A stretch of 64,000 nucleotides of DNA from Sphingobacterium sp. N143 (GTDB lineage Bacteria; Bacteroidota; Bacteroidia; Sphingobacteriales; Sphingobacteriaceae). The position numbers and the translations under genes were made by a program. Below are positions 1 through 8,637 of this stretch, one piece after another (position 1 is the stretch's first letter; every line of letters starts with the position of its first letter). Location: NCBI RefSeq assembly GCF_030325625.1, contig NZ_JACAIS010000002.1, forward strand, positions 62,001 through 126,000. Reading direction: 5' to 3'. Below the pieces are notes generated by a model, which saw nothing but the letters and a program-made list of their open reading frames with translations, was not told where the DNA came from and ran no database searches.

Positions 1-339
1 CTTCTTCTCCCGCGCAACTACAGCGACATCATCTGCATGAAGCACTTTATCTAATATCCCGGTGATATCACTGTCCAGATCCAAATAAATACCACCTCGG
101 ATATATAGAATGGCATATCGAAAAAAATCAGCTTTTGCCGCCCCTATCTGTAGCCGGGAATAAGCACGGTAAGTACGGTCATCAAAAGATTCCTTCATAA
201 AAGCATCGACCTGATCGTCATCGAAAAATTCCCTACGATAACCTTTATTTTTTCTTAAAAATCGCCAGATATAAAACTTGGTCAATAAGGGAATCTTATT
301 CGTTTTGAAAGTCTGGTATATAACCTTTGGAATAGCCAC
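1..339 (-). CDS. Glycosyltransferase with DXD motif (GT32/Gly_transf_sug type), C-terminal part outside window
   Basis: The reverse strand is open from a GTG at 339 to the window edge (113 codons); the codon just before the GTG is an in-frame TAA, so the start is forced. The product begins VAIPKVIYQTFKT, which is the usual N-terminus of sugar-binding DXD glycosyltransferases (capsular or mannosyl transferases, Och1-like), and later has GAAKADFFRYAILYIRGG followed by IYLDLDSDI. In this family the DxD coordinates the metal and nucleotide sugar. It is divergent from the glycosyltransferase operon starting at 685, so it probably belongs to the same surface-polysaccharide locus. The sugar donor and acceptor cannot be told from the sequence. 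Confidence 0.8.
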   Translation of the reverse strand, partial: MAIPKVIYQTFKTNKIPLLTKFYIWRFLRKNKGYRREFFDDDQVDAFMKESFDDRTYRAYSRLQIGAAKADFFRYAILYIRGGIYLDLDSDITGILDKVLHADDVAVVAREKK

Positions 340-684
340 TTAAATCAAATTAATAATACGTTATAAAATAGCCACAATAGTGCTACGAAGAATATGTTAT
401 TGCTATAGCCGCAAAAATAATCATATATTATTTATAAGAGCCATTTTTTTGTCATTACCTTGGAGAAAACCGTACTTGGACAGCGTTTTTTTTCAAAAAA
501 GCGCACATATTTTTTGTTTTATTACAAAAAATATGTAATATATTTGTCACAAAACAACGGGACTTTTATATGGTCTCGACTATAGAAAACTTAAATTGTC
601 ATTTTTTCACATCAATTGTAACGAAATGATGATCTACCGCGTTATAATTACAGTATGGTCCAATTTCTTAATTAAATCGTATAC
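340..684. other. Divergent intergenic region upstream of two glycosyltransferase units
   Basis: This 345-base AT-rich gap separates the leftward DXD glycosyltransferase from the rightward operon. No ORF of note is visible. It holds one good Bacteroidota-type promoter pointing right (513-546), which would leave a leader of about 130 bases before the GTG at 685. I see no strong hairpin and no matching promoter for the leftward gene. Confidence 0.5.
513..546 (+). promoter_or_regulatory. Bacteroidota-type promoter of the glycosyltransferase operon
   Basis: TTTG at 513-516 is followed after 22 bases by TATATTTG at 539-546, which fits the TTG / TAnnTTTG consensus used by the primary sigma factor of this phylum (usual spacing about 19-21). 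The downstream gene starts at 685. Confidence 0.45.
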
Positions 685-1440
685 GTGAGTCAAAAAATAA
701 GCGCTTTAATTATTACATACAACGAGGAGGACAATATCGACGAAGTCCTTAAGAGTTTAGCATTTGCTAATGAGATCATTGTAGTGGATTCATTCAGTAC
801 CGATCGTACGTTGGAACTTGCTGGATTGCATCCTAAAGTGAAGATCTATCAGCATAAATTCGAGGATTTCACCAAGCAGCGCAATTTGGCTCTGGCGTAC
901 GCCAGTCATGACTGGGTACTATTTTTGGATGCCGATGAACGTTTGACCGAAGCCTGCCGAGCGGAAATAATGGATACCATTAATGATCCGCAGGCAAACG
1001 ATGCATATTACATGTATCGTTTATTTTTCTTTTGTGGAGATAGAATAAACTTTTCAGGCACACAGAACGACAAAAATTTCCGTCTGTTCCGGAAAAGCAA
1101 AGCTATCTACGATACCCAGAAGAAAGTTCACGAAACATTAATTGTCCATGGAACAATTGGTGTATTAAAGAACAAAATATGGCATTATTCCTTTGCCGAT
1201 TACGATAGCTATAAAGAAAAAATGATTCATTATGGAGATCTTAAAGGAAAGGAGCTGCACGCAAAAAACAAACGGTACTCCCTATTCAGTCACTGGGCAA
1301 AAGTAGCCTTTAAGTTTTTTAAGGCATACTTTTTGAAACTGGGGATATTAGATGGGCGGCGGGGATATCAACTTTGTTATTTGCAGAGCCTCAGTGTACA
1401 TGAAACTTTTATGTCCTTGAAAAGAGAAGAAAAAAAATGA
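685..1440 (+). CDS. GT2 glycosyltransferase, WaaE/KdtX-like
   Basis: This 251-residue protein has the GT-A signature of family 2 near the N-terminus: SALIITYNEEDNIDEVL (about 6-22), VDSFSTDRT (about 34-42), and the metal-binding LFLDADERLT (about 79-88). The length and the KQRNLAL and HYS-type C-terminal features match the WaaE/KdtX LPS-core beta-1,4-glucosyltransferase group. It would act at the cytoplasmic face of the inner membrane on an LPS core or related glycan. The start is GTG; there is no clear Shine-Dalgarno. Its stop overlaps the next start in an ATGA, so the two are translationally coupled. It is the first gene of a five-gene run. The exact linkage made is not determinable. Confidence 0.85.
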   Translation: MSQKISALIITYNEEDNIDEVLKSLAFANEIIVVDSFSTDRTLELAGLHPKVKIYQHKFEDFTKQRNLALAYASHDWVLFLDADERLTEACRAEIMDTINDPQANDAYYMYRLFFFCGDRINFSGTQNDKNFRLFRKSKAIYDTQKKVHETLIVHGTIGVLKNKIWHYSFADYDSYKEKMIHYGDLKGKELHAKNKRYSLFSHWAKVAFKFFKAYFLKLGILDGRRGYQLCYLQSLSVHETFMSLKREEKK

Positions 1441-2426
1441 AGATTTGCATTATAAGCTTTGATTATTGGAATTACGACCACCATATTGTAAAGAAATTAC
1501 AAGAGAAAGGGGTCGAAGCTTCCCATATTAATATGGGTGCATACCGATATAAAAACTTTGGTGAACGGTTTCGCAATGCTATGAGCAAAATCTTTTTGAA
1601 CCGCAACATCAAGCATATCAAACGCCAACAATATGTGCTCGATTCGCTGGCCAAGCTCGGTCCACAGGACAAGATTCTCGTACTCAATCCACATAACTTG
1701 GATTATGAGACTATTAAACAGATCAAATCTTATACCCCCTATCTAATTTCCTATCTATACGATAATCTGGATCGGTTTCCAGTCAAGGATCGTTTAGAAC
1801 TCTTTGACAAGATCTATTCATTTGAAGACAAAGACGTCAAAAAATATGGCTTTGAAAAGATTACCAACTACAATTATCTTTCCGAACAGCCAGTTCAGTC
1901 CGATGCTGTTGAACATGATCTCTTTTATATCACGTCTTATGATAAACATCGGATCAAATTACTACGGAAATTAGTTGCTCACCTTACCAAGCTTCATATA
2001 AAAAGCCGAATCATTGTTGTCGGCAAACAGGTATGGAAAGAAAAGCTCAGAAATTTCTTGCTTAGGCCTACAGGTTCAACACTGATAGAATTTCGAAAGA
2101 AGCCTATTAGTAATGAAGCAGTACTAAATGAATATAAAAAGTCCAAAGTCATTATTGATCTAATGCGGGAAGGGCAGGAAGGTTTAAGCTTCCGAATTTT
2201 CGAAGCCATGGCGCTAGAAAAAAAGATTATAACCGATAACCCCAGTATTATCGATTATGACCTATATGCGACACAGAATATCTTATATATCGATAAAAAT
2301 TTAAGTAATTTAGACCTGTCTTTCTTCAACAGTCCCTACAAAAAGATATCTCACGACATTTATGAGCGTTATACACTTGACGCTTGGTTGAAGAAAATCT
2401 TTAATCTTAAAAGTCTTCTTTATTAA
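1437..2426 (+). CDS. GT-B-like glycosyltransferase, paralogue A
   Basis: A 329-residue protein of a Bacteroidota polysaccharide-locus family. The N-terminal half contains YKNFGERF (about 38-45) and a basic stretch, and the C-terminal half contains GLSFRIFEAMALEKKIIT from about residue 249. The latter resembles the acidic donor-binding motif of GT-B enzymes, where a Glu contacts the nucleotide sugar. It is clearly related to the products at 2426-3379 and 4462-5517. It overlaps its upstream neighbour by ATGA and the downstream one by TAATG, showing tight coupling. Function as a glycosyltransferase is inferred from fold-type motifs and context; the sugar is unknown. Confidence 0.65.
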   Translation: MKICIISFDYWNYDHHIVKKLQEKGVEASHINMGAYRYKNFGERFRNAMSKIFLNRNIKHIKRQQYVLDSLAKLGPQDKILVLNPHNLDYETIKQIKSYTPYLISYLYDNLDRFPVKDRLELFDKIYSFEDKDVKKYGFEKITNYNYLSEQPVQSDAVEHDLFYITSYDKHRIKLLRKLVAHLTKLHIKSRIIVVGKQVWKEKLRNFLLRPTGSTLIEFRKKPISNEAVLNEYKKSKVIIDLMREGQEGLSFRIFEAMALEKKIITDNPSIIDYDLYATQNILYIDKNLSNLDLSFFNSPYKKISHDIYERYTLDAWLKKIFNLKSLLY

Positions 2427-3379
2427 TGAAGAAAAAAATCTTATTCATCGCCCCAGGTTATTACGGATTTAATGAAGTTGTAAGTGAGGGGCTCAAAAAA
2501 TACAGTGACCACAAGGTCATTGATGTCAATTCAACACTTCCTTACCAATACAAAAATTTTGGGGAACGAATTTATAATTTCTTTCTCAAAACTTTTTTGG
2601 GTAAAAATCTGAAAGAAATAAAAAAAGGACAATATATCCGGCAGACTATTGCGCAGCAAGGACAGTTCGATTTACTAATTATTAATCGCCCAGATGTATT
2701 AACAGCAGAAGATTTACAACTTGCAAAACTGGCTTGTAAACGCTCAGTATGCTTATTCTGGGACAGTATTGATAAAATTCCTGCACAGAAACATTTTATC
2801 GATTCATTTGATACTATTTTTAGCTTCGATCCTCCTGATTGCCAAAGATTCGGTTTCAAACCGATTACAAACTTTTATTTCGTCGAGCAAAGTAAAAAAA
2901 CTTCATTATACGATGTAGCCTTATTGATGACATACGACAAAAGGATAAACGATGCCATCAAACTGTTTGAATACTTTGAAAAACACGGAATAAAAGCTAA
3001 AGCCAGGATCTTCACTTACCCCTCACATCCAATAAAGGAAAAGCTTCCGGGCAATATCGAAGTAATTCATAAAATTATTCCATTTAATAAAGCATACGAA
3101 TACTATCTTGATAGCAAAATAATACTAGATCTTGCACATCCCAACCAACAAGGGCTCTCATTTAGACCATTTGAAGCTATTGGTCTCGGAAAAAAGTTAA
3201 TAACGACAGCCAATATCTTTCAAGCCGATTTCTATAATGAAGAAAATATTCATATTATTGAGGATATCAATACCATTGACATACCGCAATCTTTTTTTAA
3301 AAGTGCATACAAAGTAATTGACAGTAATATCAAGGAAAAATATTTTATAAAGAACTGGATTCAAACCATCATATCGTAA
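2426..3379 (+). CDS. GT-B-like glycosyltransferase, paralogue B
   Basis: 317 residues, sharing with the preceding gene the segment YKNFGERIYNF (about 42-52), the layout of a middle F-W/Y-D-x-x-D region (LFWDSIDKIP versus YLYDNLDRFP), and the C-terminal GLSFRPFEAIGLGKKLIT (from about residue 243). These are three landmarks in the same order and spacing, so this is a tandem duplicate that has diverged strongly. Start and stop overlap its neighbours by one base (TAATG) on both sides. Likely a cytoplasmic glycosyltransferase in the same glycan pathway, perhaps adding a similar sugar at a different position; that part is inference. Confidence 0.65.
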   Translation: MKKKILFIAPGYYGFNEVVSEGLKKYSDHKVIDVNSTLPYQYKNFGERIYNFFLKTFLGKNLKEIKKGQYIRQTIAQQGQFDLLIINRPDVLTAEDLQLAKLACKRSVCLFWDSIDKIPAQKHFIDSFDTIFSFDPPDCQRFGFKPITNFYFVEQSKKTSLYDVALLMTYDKRINDAIKLFEYFEKHGIKAKARIFTYPSHPIKEKLPGNIEVIHKIIPFNKAYEYYLDSKIILDLAHPNQQGLSFRPFEAIGLGKKLITTANIFQADFYNEENIHIIEDINTIDIPQSFFKSAYKVIDSNIKEKYFIKNWIQTIIS

Positions 3380-4443
3380 TGCCGAATAAGCCAACTATAT
3401 ATTTTATCTGCCCAACCAATAGATCCGCGAGCGGTGGTGTTAAACAAATGTACCGCCAAGTAGAAGTCCTCAATGAGGCCGGGTATCATGCAGTAATCTT
3501 ACATCGAAAAATAGGGAAAGTAGAACGTTGGTTCAATGCAAAAGTCCCCATAAAATATAATCCATGGCTATTCAAAAGGTTAAAATACGATTACAGGCAA
3601 AAGACAATAACATTCAGTAAGAGGATATTTTTAAAAGTACTTCGATTAATCAGTAACCGCATTGAAAAAGATGCCATTCTCGTATTTCCTGAGATCTATG
3701 GACCAAGGATCCATAAGATTATGCCGCAAAACCAGCGTGTTATTTTTAATCAGAACTGTTATTATACATTTGATCATTTTGCATTGGATGGGGATTACAA
3801 GGATACCCCATACAGCTCAGTCGACACGTTAGCCACTATTGTTGCTTCAGACGATGCTAAGGATTATTTTAATTATGCTTTCCCCCATATAACAACCTTG
3901 AAAATGAGATTAGGCATAGATCTACGTATTTTTTCATTAAGCACCAACAAAAAAAAACAGCTATGTTTTATGCCAAGAAAACTTGGTGGTGATGTTTCAC
4001 AGGTTGTCAATATTCTGCGTTTAACTGGACTCCCAAAAGATTGGTCGTTAGTTTCAATCGATAATAAAACGGAATCGGAAGTAGCCACAATTATGAAAGA
4101 AAGCATGATCTTTCTGAGTTTCAACTTTAGGGAAGGCTTTGGTTTACCCCCTGTTGAGGCGATGGCATGTGGCTGTTATGTAATCGGTTATATTGGGCAA
4201 GGCGGAAAAGAATACTTTGATCCAGCATTTACAACTGCGGTTGCTGAGGGTGATATTATTGATTATGTCAAGACAGTAAAAACAATTATTGATAAGTTTG
4301 ATCACAATCAAGATGAGATGCTGAGAAAGGGCGAACTTGCCTCTAAATTTGTTTCCTCTCGTTACACCCTACAGGTAGAAAAAGAAGATACATTGAACAT
4401 CTGGCATGAGATCATGCACTCCCCCAAAATATTGGCCCGATAA
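3379..4443 (+). CDS. GT4-like glycosyltransferase (GT-B fold)
   Basis: 354 residues. The N-terminus has SASGGVKQMYRQVEVLNEAGYHAVILH, read in two parts, which is the Gly-Gly-rich acceptor loop and first helix seen in GT4 enzymes. The C-terminal half has EGFGLPPVEAMACGCYVIG (about 251-269), an exact E-x7-E donor-binding motif. Members transfer sugars from nucleotide donors with retention of configuration. It lies between paralogues B and C, overlapping B by one base and leaving 18 bases before C. Acceptor and sugar unknown. Confidence 0.8.
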   Translation: MPNKPTIYFICPTNRSASGGVKQMYRQVEVLNEAGYHAVILHRKIGKVERWFNAKVPIKYNPWLFKRLKYDYRQKTITFSKRIFLKVLRLISNRIEKDAILVFPEIYGPRIHKIMPQNQRVIFNQNCYYTFDHFALDGDYKDTPYSSVDTLATIVASDDAKDYFNYAFPHITTLKMRLGIDLRIFSLSTNKKKQLCFMPRKLGGDVSQVVNILRLTGLPKDWSLVSIDNKTESEVATIMKESMIFLSFNFREGFGLPPVEAMACGCYVIGYIGQGGKEYFDPAFTTAVAEGDIIDYVKTVKTIIDKFDHNQDEMLRKGELASKFVSSRYTLQVEKEDTLNIWHEIMHSPKILAR

Positions 4444-4461
4444 TCAGGATTTGAAACCCGC

Positions 4462-5517
4462 ATGCAAACAAACGATAAAAAGATAATTATACTTGGCACA
4501 CCCCAAAATTTTGGTCTAAATTCTGTTATTAGCGACCAATTAGAGGCTTTAGGATTTGAAGTTATAGACATCAATATCAAAGAAAAGGCTTTTTATTATA
4601 AAAGTCCAGTACTACGGCTCAAAAACCTTTATCGAAAACTTGTTTTAAAAGATTATCAATATAAAGATGTTTTGCGCAAAAAATTTCTAGATGAGCAATA
4701 TGAGGAGAAATTTGCGCATATCCAGCATGCCGACTATGCTCTTTTTATCCGGCCAGATATGTTCCCGAAATCGATCATTGAAAAAGTAAAAAATATGACA
4801 GGACTCACTGTTGGCTATCAGTGGGATGGCCTGGATCGATATCCCGATATCTTTTCCAGGATAGAACTTTTTGACCGATTTTTTGTCTTTGACCCTGTTG
4901 ATCTAGCAGTGTCCGGCACCTTACCTTTAACCAATTTTTATCTAGACCAGCAGATAACTAAAGATAAAACCGAAAATTCGCCTGGATCAAACAACGATAT
5001 CCTGTTCATTGGCACCTATATCAAAGAGAGAATAGCTGATATTTATCAATTTTTCAATCTGTTCAAAGACAAAGAAGAGATAAAAATAAATGCAATAATC
5101 AATACCCATAGCCAAGAGTTTGTAAGAGAAATACAAGAGCAATGCCCCATCATTAGGACTAGTTATGATGGCATTAGTTATTTGGAGAATATCGATTTAG
5201 TTAAACAATCTAAAGTTTTAGCTGATTTTTCAAATTATTTACATGATGGATTATCATTTCGTGCGTTAGAAGCTATAGGGTATAACAAGAAGCTGATCAC
5301 CACCCAAAAATCTATTCAAAAGTATGATTTCTACCGGCCTAATAATATATTGATTATTGATTCTAAAACCGATTACGATCAAGTTATTACATTTCTTAAC
5401 ATACCCATGCAAGAAATAGATCCAATCATAAAAAGAAAATATAGCTTTTCTAACTGGATCAAATATGTTCTTGATTTAGGAGAACATATTCCCATCAATT
5501 TGCCAGTTCAGGTATAA
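4462..5517 (+). CDS. GT-B-like glycosyltransferase, paralogue C
   Basis: 351 residues, the third member of the family found at 1437-2426 and 2426-3379. It keeps the middle YQWDGLDRYP segment and the C-terminal GLSFRALEAIGYNKKLIT (from about residue 263), but lacks a clear YKNFGER and is about 20-35 residues longer. It ends the coupled run; the following 200 bases contain two hairpins before the next gene. The family has no clearly assigned reaction that I can name, so glycosyltransferase is a call from motif and context. Confidence 0.6.
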   Translation: MQTNDKKIIILGTPQNFGLNSVISDQLEALGFEVIDINIKEKAFYYKSPVLRLKNLYRKLVLKDYQYKDVLRKKFLDEQYEEKFAHIQHADYALFIRPDMFPKSIIEKVKNMTGLTVGYQWDGLDRYPDIFSRIELFDRFFVFDPVDLAVSGTLPLTNFYLDQQITKDKTENSPGSNNDILFIGTYIKERIADIYQFFNLFKDKEEIKINAIINTHSQEFVREIQEQCPIIRTSYDGISYLENIDLVKQSKVLADFSNYLHDGLSFRALEAIGYNKKLITTQKSIQKYDFYRPNNILIIDSKTDYDQVITFLNIPMQEIDPIIKRKYSFSNWIKYVLDLGEHIPINLPVQV

Positions 5518-5628
5518 AGAATAAAGATTCAATTCAGCAAGCTGACATGTTTTAACATTTTTTATGACTACAAGTGTAATGAAAGCCGCTTTATACTCGT
5601 TAGTTAATATAATCGAATGAGATTAATT

Positions 5629-5658
5629 ATTCAGATAAAACATTTTCTTTATCTGAAT
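5629..5658 (+). terminator. Hairpin at end of glycosyltransferase run
   Basis: Arms ATTCAGATAAA (5629-5639) and TTTATCTGAAT (5648-5658) are perfectly complementary with an 8-base loop, about 110 bases after the stop at 5517. There is no long T tract, so it could be an attenuator or an RNA-stabilising element instead of a terminator. Confidence 0.4.
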
Positions 5659-5675
5659 TTGAAAATGAAAACACG

Positions 5676-5718
5676 AGGGATACATATATCCCTTCGTTAT
5701 GTCTGAAAACCGGAGGAG
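5676..5718 (+). promoter_or_regulatory. Leader hairpin and unusually strong Shine-Dalgarno
   Basis: A second small hairpin, AGGGATA / TATCCCT (5676-5682 and 5687-5693, loop CATA), is followed by CCGGAGGAG directly in front of the ATG at 5719. A near-complete anti-Shine-Dalgarno match is unusual in this phylum and suggests that translation of the next gene is set separately from the upstream operon. Confidence 0.4.
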
Positions 5719-6732
5719 ATGGGAAAAACAAAAAAGATTTTAGTTGCTACCAATCATTTGACTGGGGTTGGCGGTTCTGAACTTTATACTTATGATTTGA
5801 TCAAAGCACTTAATGTGCGTCCTGATGTTGAAGTAGAATATTTCACTTTTGATAAAGGTCTTATTTCAGAAAAGATCGAAGAAGAATTACGCATACCATT
5901 TATGAACAAAAAGAGGTATGATCTAATTTTTGCCAATCACAACAGCTCTGTTAAGGAACTCTTTTCCAAGGCGCCCATCATCCAAATCTGTCACGGTACT
6001 GTACCCGAGTTAGAACACCCCTCTCCGCTTGCAGATTATCACGTCGCCATTTCAGATGAAATATCCGATCATCTCCTAAAGCTGGGATATGCAAACGATG
6101 TTATTTTAAATGGGATAGATGTACAGACAAAAAAACCCGTACGTCCATTAAACGAAACACTTCAAAGTGTACTATCCTTGTGTCAAAGTGATAAAGCGAA
6201 TGCAAAATTAAAGGCAATCTGCGAAGCAAAGGGCTTACATTTCCAAGCTTATAACAAGCAGAAAAATCCGACAATCAGTATTGAGCAAAAGATTAATCTT
6301 TTCGATCTTGTAGTAGGAATCGGTCGCTCCATTTACGATGCAATGGCCTGTGGGCGTCCCAGTTTAATCTATGATCACCGTGGATACAACGGAAATAAAG
6401 CCGATGGCTATCTACGACCTGAAAATTTTTCGAAATATGTACAAATGAATTGTTCAGGCCGTTATCTGAATCGTCAATATCAAGAAAAAGAACTGATCAG
6501 GGAACTTGAAAAATATAATCCCGAGGATGGGGAAAAGCTAAGAAACATTGCTTTGGCACAATTGAATGCCTATAAGATGGTTAACCAGCTATTAAATATC
6601 GAAGAACAGTTAAACTGGCGTAATCGCTTCAATAAATGGAAACGCTTTACTGAACATACAAAATTAGTAAAACATGCATTTCTCTATAAAAAGCTATATG
6701 CATTTACCAAAAACGAGTATTTCAATAGATAA
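5719..6732 (+). CDS. Glycosyltransferase, GT4-like, end of surface-glycan cluster
   Basis: 337 residues. The start LVATNHLTGVGGSELYTYDL (about 8-27) is a GT-B N-terminal loop, LIFANHNSSVKELF and QICHGTVPELEHP are the inter-strand segments of domain 1, and the C-terminal GIGRSIYDAMACGRPSLIYD (about 203-222) takes the place of the usual E-x7-E motif with an Asp as the second acidic residue. It is separated from the upstream run by 200 bases with two hairpins and has its own GGAGGAG ribosome site. It probably completes the glycan made by this locus. Its substrate is unknown. Confidence 0.7.
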   Translation: MGKTKKILVATNHLTGVGGSELYTYDLIKALNVRPDVEVEYFTFDKGLISEKIEEELRIPFMNKKRYDLIFANHNSSVKELFSKAPIIQICHGTVPELEHPSPLADYHVAISDEISDHLLKLGYANDVILNGIDVQTKKPVRPLNETLQSVLSLCQSDKANAKLKAICEAKGLHFQAYNKQKNPTISIEQKINLFDLVVGIGRSIYDAMACGRPSLIYDHRGYNGNKADGYLRPENFSKYVQMNCSGRYLNRQYQEKELIRELEKYNPEDGEKLRNIALAQLNAYKMVNQLLNIEEQLNWRNRFNKWKRFTEHTKLVKHAFLYKKLYAFTKNEYFNR

Positions 6733-6800
6733 TTAACCATCAAATAGTCAATAGGATAAATCAAGTAATAATTTGCTTAGATAGCATATTTACTCCATAT

Positions 6801-7793
6801 TTATTTTACTGAATATTTTTTTTCAAAATAATCGAATTTCATTTTATATGTCATTAACCTAAAGTTTTCTAAGCTGGTTAGTCTATACCAAATAGGGAAT
6901 TCATAGCTCTTATTTTTTTTGTCACTTTTTTCTCTGAACAACTCCCAAGCTGCTTCTATATCTTTCAGCCCTTCAGCTCTTTTAATATAACTTTCCTGAT
7001 CGCCACCACGTAAATAAATAACCATGGCACTTGATGCTAGAAGATCTTTATCGGTGTTGTTCAGCTGTTCACCTGCTTTTAATTTCTCCAATATATTCTT
7101 GATCTCACCAACAGCATAATCACTTTCAACTAAAATCAAACTATGTTGTCCATAAGCGGCAGAACTTACATAGGCTGGTACATTTCCAGCTTGCGTCAAG
7201 GATTCTACATATTTTTTGTCAAAGAAAGCCGCAAACTCATCGTACTGAGCTCCAAGCACAAGGTCCACCAAAACCTGATTTTCATAATACCCATGCTTTT
7301 GCTGCACCATTCTTTCTCCATCTTTATCCTTCGCAATGAGTGCGAGAATTTCATCCGCATCTGAGCTATTTTGAAGAAAAGTCCTGATCATATTATAATC
7401 AGAGAAATTACCATAGCTAAAATTGACATTTGCAGAAAATATATCATTCTTAAACAACTTCGCATAAGCTAAGACATTTTTATAATTCGGGGTAAAATCG
7501 GCAAACTTAATCGTATTTAAATCAGAATTATGAACCACCTTCATCTTAAAATTGCTGATGTCTACACGTAATTTCTCTAATGCACCACCTTCCTTTGTAC
7601 TGTCAACCAACCACAATCCTCCTAAGAAAAGATCTTTATCAATGGTGTTTGACATCATAAAGTAGTTTGAAGAAAATGCAGCACTATTTTTACGATACTC
7701 GACAGGATCAGTCTCATTATCAAACTGTTCATCTTTCGAACAAGACGATAAAAATAAAATTGGAATTAAAATAAAAGATAAAATCTGTTTCAT
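6801..7793 (-). CDS. Lipoprotein of unknown function
   Basis: 330 residues from the ATG at 7793. The signal MKQILSFILIPILFLSSCSKDE has a lipobox ending at Cys18 and an acidic run after it, typical of exported Bacteroidota lipoproteins. A longer frame from 7817 adds eight residues, but the promoter at 7822-7851 would place the transcript start close to 7815, so 7793 is preferred. The mature part shows no domain I recognise; it is rich in Tyr, Asp and Lys and has no transmembrane segment. It is convergent with the glycosyltransferase cluster and monocistronic. No function can be assigned. Confidence 0.65.
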   Translation of the reverse strand: MKQILSFILIPILFLSSCSKDEQFDNETDPVEYRKNSAAFSSNYFMMSNTIDKDLFLGGLWLVDSTKEGGALEKLRVDISNFKMKVVHNSDLNTIKFADFTPNYKNVLAYAKLFKNDIFSANVNFSYGNFSDYNMIRTFLQNSSDADEILALIAKDKDGERMVQQKHGYYENQVLVDLVLGAQYDEFAAFFDKKYVESLTQAGNVPAYVSSAAYGQHSLILVESDYAVGEIKNILEKLKAGEQLNNTDKDLLASSAMVIYLRGGDQESYIKRAEGLKDIEAAWELFREKSDKKNKSYEFPIWYRLTSLENFRLMTYKMKFDYFEKKYSVK

Positions 7794-8114
7794 TGTTAAT
7801 AATATTATAATATACAATCGACAAAATTAAATTAATATTTATAATACACAATTAATTTTCATCTATTTTTCTTTAAAAAGAGATTATAACGTCTCTATCC
7901 CCTTCATCAAATAACCCAATGAATACCATATATTAATGTTCTCTACAAAAGGTTCGTTCTTCTTATTATAAAACAAACTTTTTCTTCACATGTTATTATA
8001 AATCAATAGACTCTAATGCATACAATGCTATTTTAAGAACTTATCTTCTTATTTTTATAATGAAAGGTCCCTTATAAACGTTTAATAACTAAGTTTAAAA
8101 ATTTTTGAATTACT
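7794..8114. other. AT-rich divergent intergenic region
   Basis: 321 bases between the lipoprotein (leftward) and sixA (rightward). The left part holds the leftward promoter at 7822-7851. The rest is AT-rich with no ORF, hairpin or repeat that I can support. No exact TAnnTTTG box was seen for sixA. Confidence 0.5.
7822..7851 (-). promoter_or_regulatory. Promoter of the 6801-7793 lipoprotein gene
   Basis: On the minus strand TTG (7851-7849) is followed after exactly 19 bases by TAATTTTG (7829-7822). This is a full match to the Bacteroidota -33/-7 consensus and the best promoter in the window. It supports the downstream start at 7793. Confidence 0.6.
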
Positions 8115-8606
8115 ATGAACAATAACAAAAAACTCTACATCATACGCCATGCTAAAGCAGAAACAATCCCCGGTATAACGGATTTCGATCGTGCCCTAAC
8201 TTCAGAAGGCATCGAAGAAATAAAAAAGCTTGCCCTCAAACTAGCGCAGCAAATAAGCCTCGACGACAATAGCGTGGTTATTTCCTCTGCTGCCAAACGT
8301 ACGCTCCAGACCACTCAAATTGTTTTAGATGCTCTTAAAGAACCTTCTTTTGCTATACAAGAAGAGCCCTCAATTTATGAATGTACATATAAGCATCTCC
8401 TTTCTGTTATTAATAAAGTACCTGACAGCGTAGACAAAATCATATTAATTGGCCACAATCCCACGCTTTCCGATTTAATTGAGTACCTCACTCGTAAACC
8501 TGCTTATCTACGAACAGCAGAATTAGCAGAATTAGAATTGGACAATGGCTTTACATTTGAAATGCTAACTGGAAATACCGCTTCCTTAATAAGGACAATA
8601 CGATAA
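8115..8606 (+). CDS. sixA: SixA-type phosphohistidine phosphatase
   Basis: 163 residues, the normal size for SixA. The histidine-phosphatase signature YIIRHAKAE (about 8-16) supplies the nucleophilic His in [12 protein letters not shown] and the late [12 protein letters not shown] (second catalytic His) complete the active site. SixA removes phosphate from His residues, in Escherichia coli from phosphorelay or PTS proteins; the target in this organism is unknown. It is followed after 31 bases by the DUF255 gene, so the two may be co-transcribed. Confidence 0.85.
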   Translation: MNNNKKLYIIRHAKAETIPGITDFDRALTSEGIEEIKKLALKLAQQISLDDNSVVISSAAKRTLQTTQIVLDALKEPSFAIQEEPSIYECTYKHLLSVINKVPDSVDKIILIGHNPTLSDLIEYLTRKPAYLRTAELAELELDNGFTFEMLTGNTASLIRTIR

Positions 8607-8637
8607 AAGTTCTATCCATTTTCCCTACCTTCGTCTT

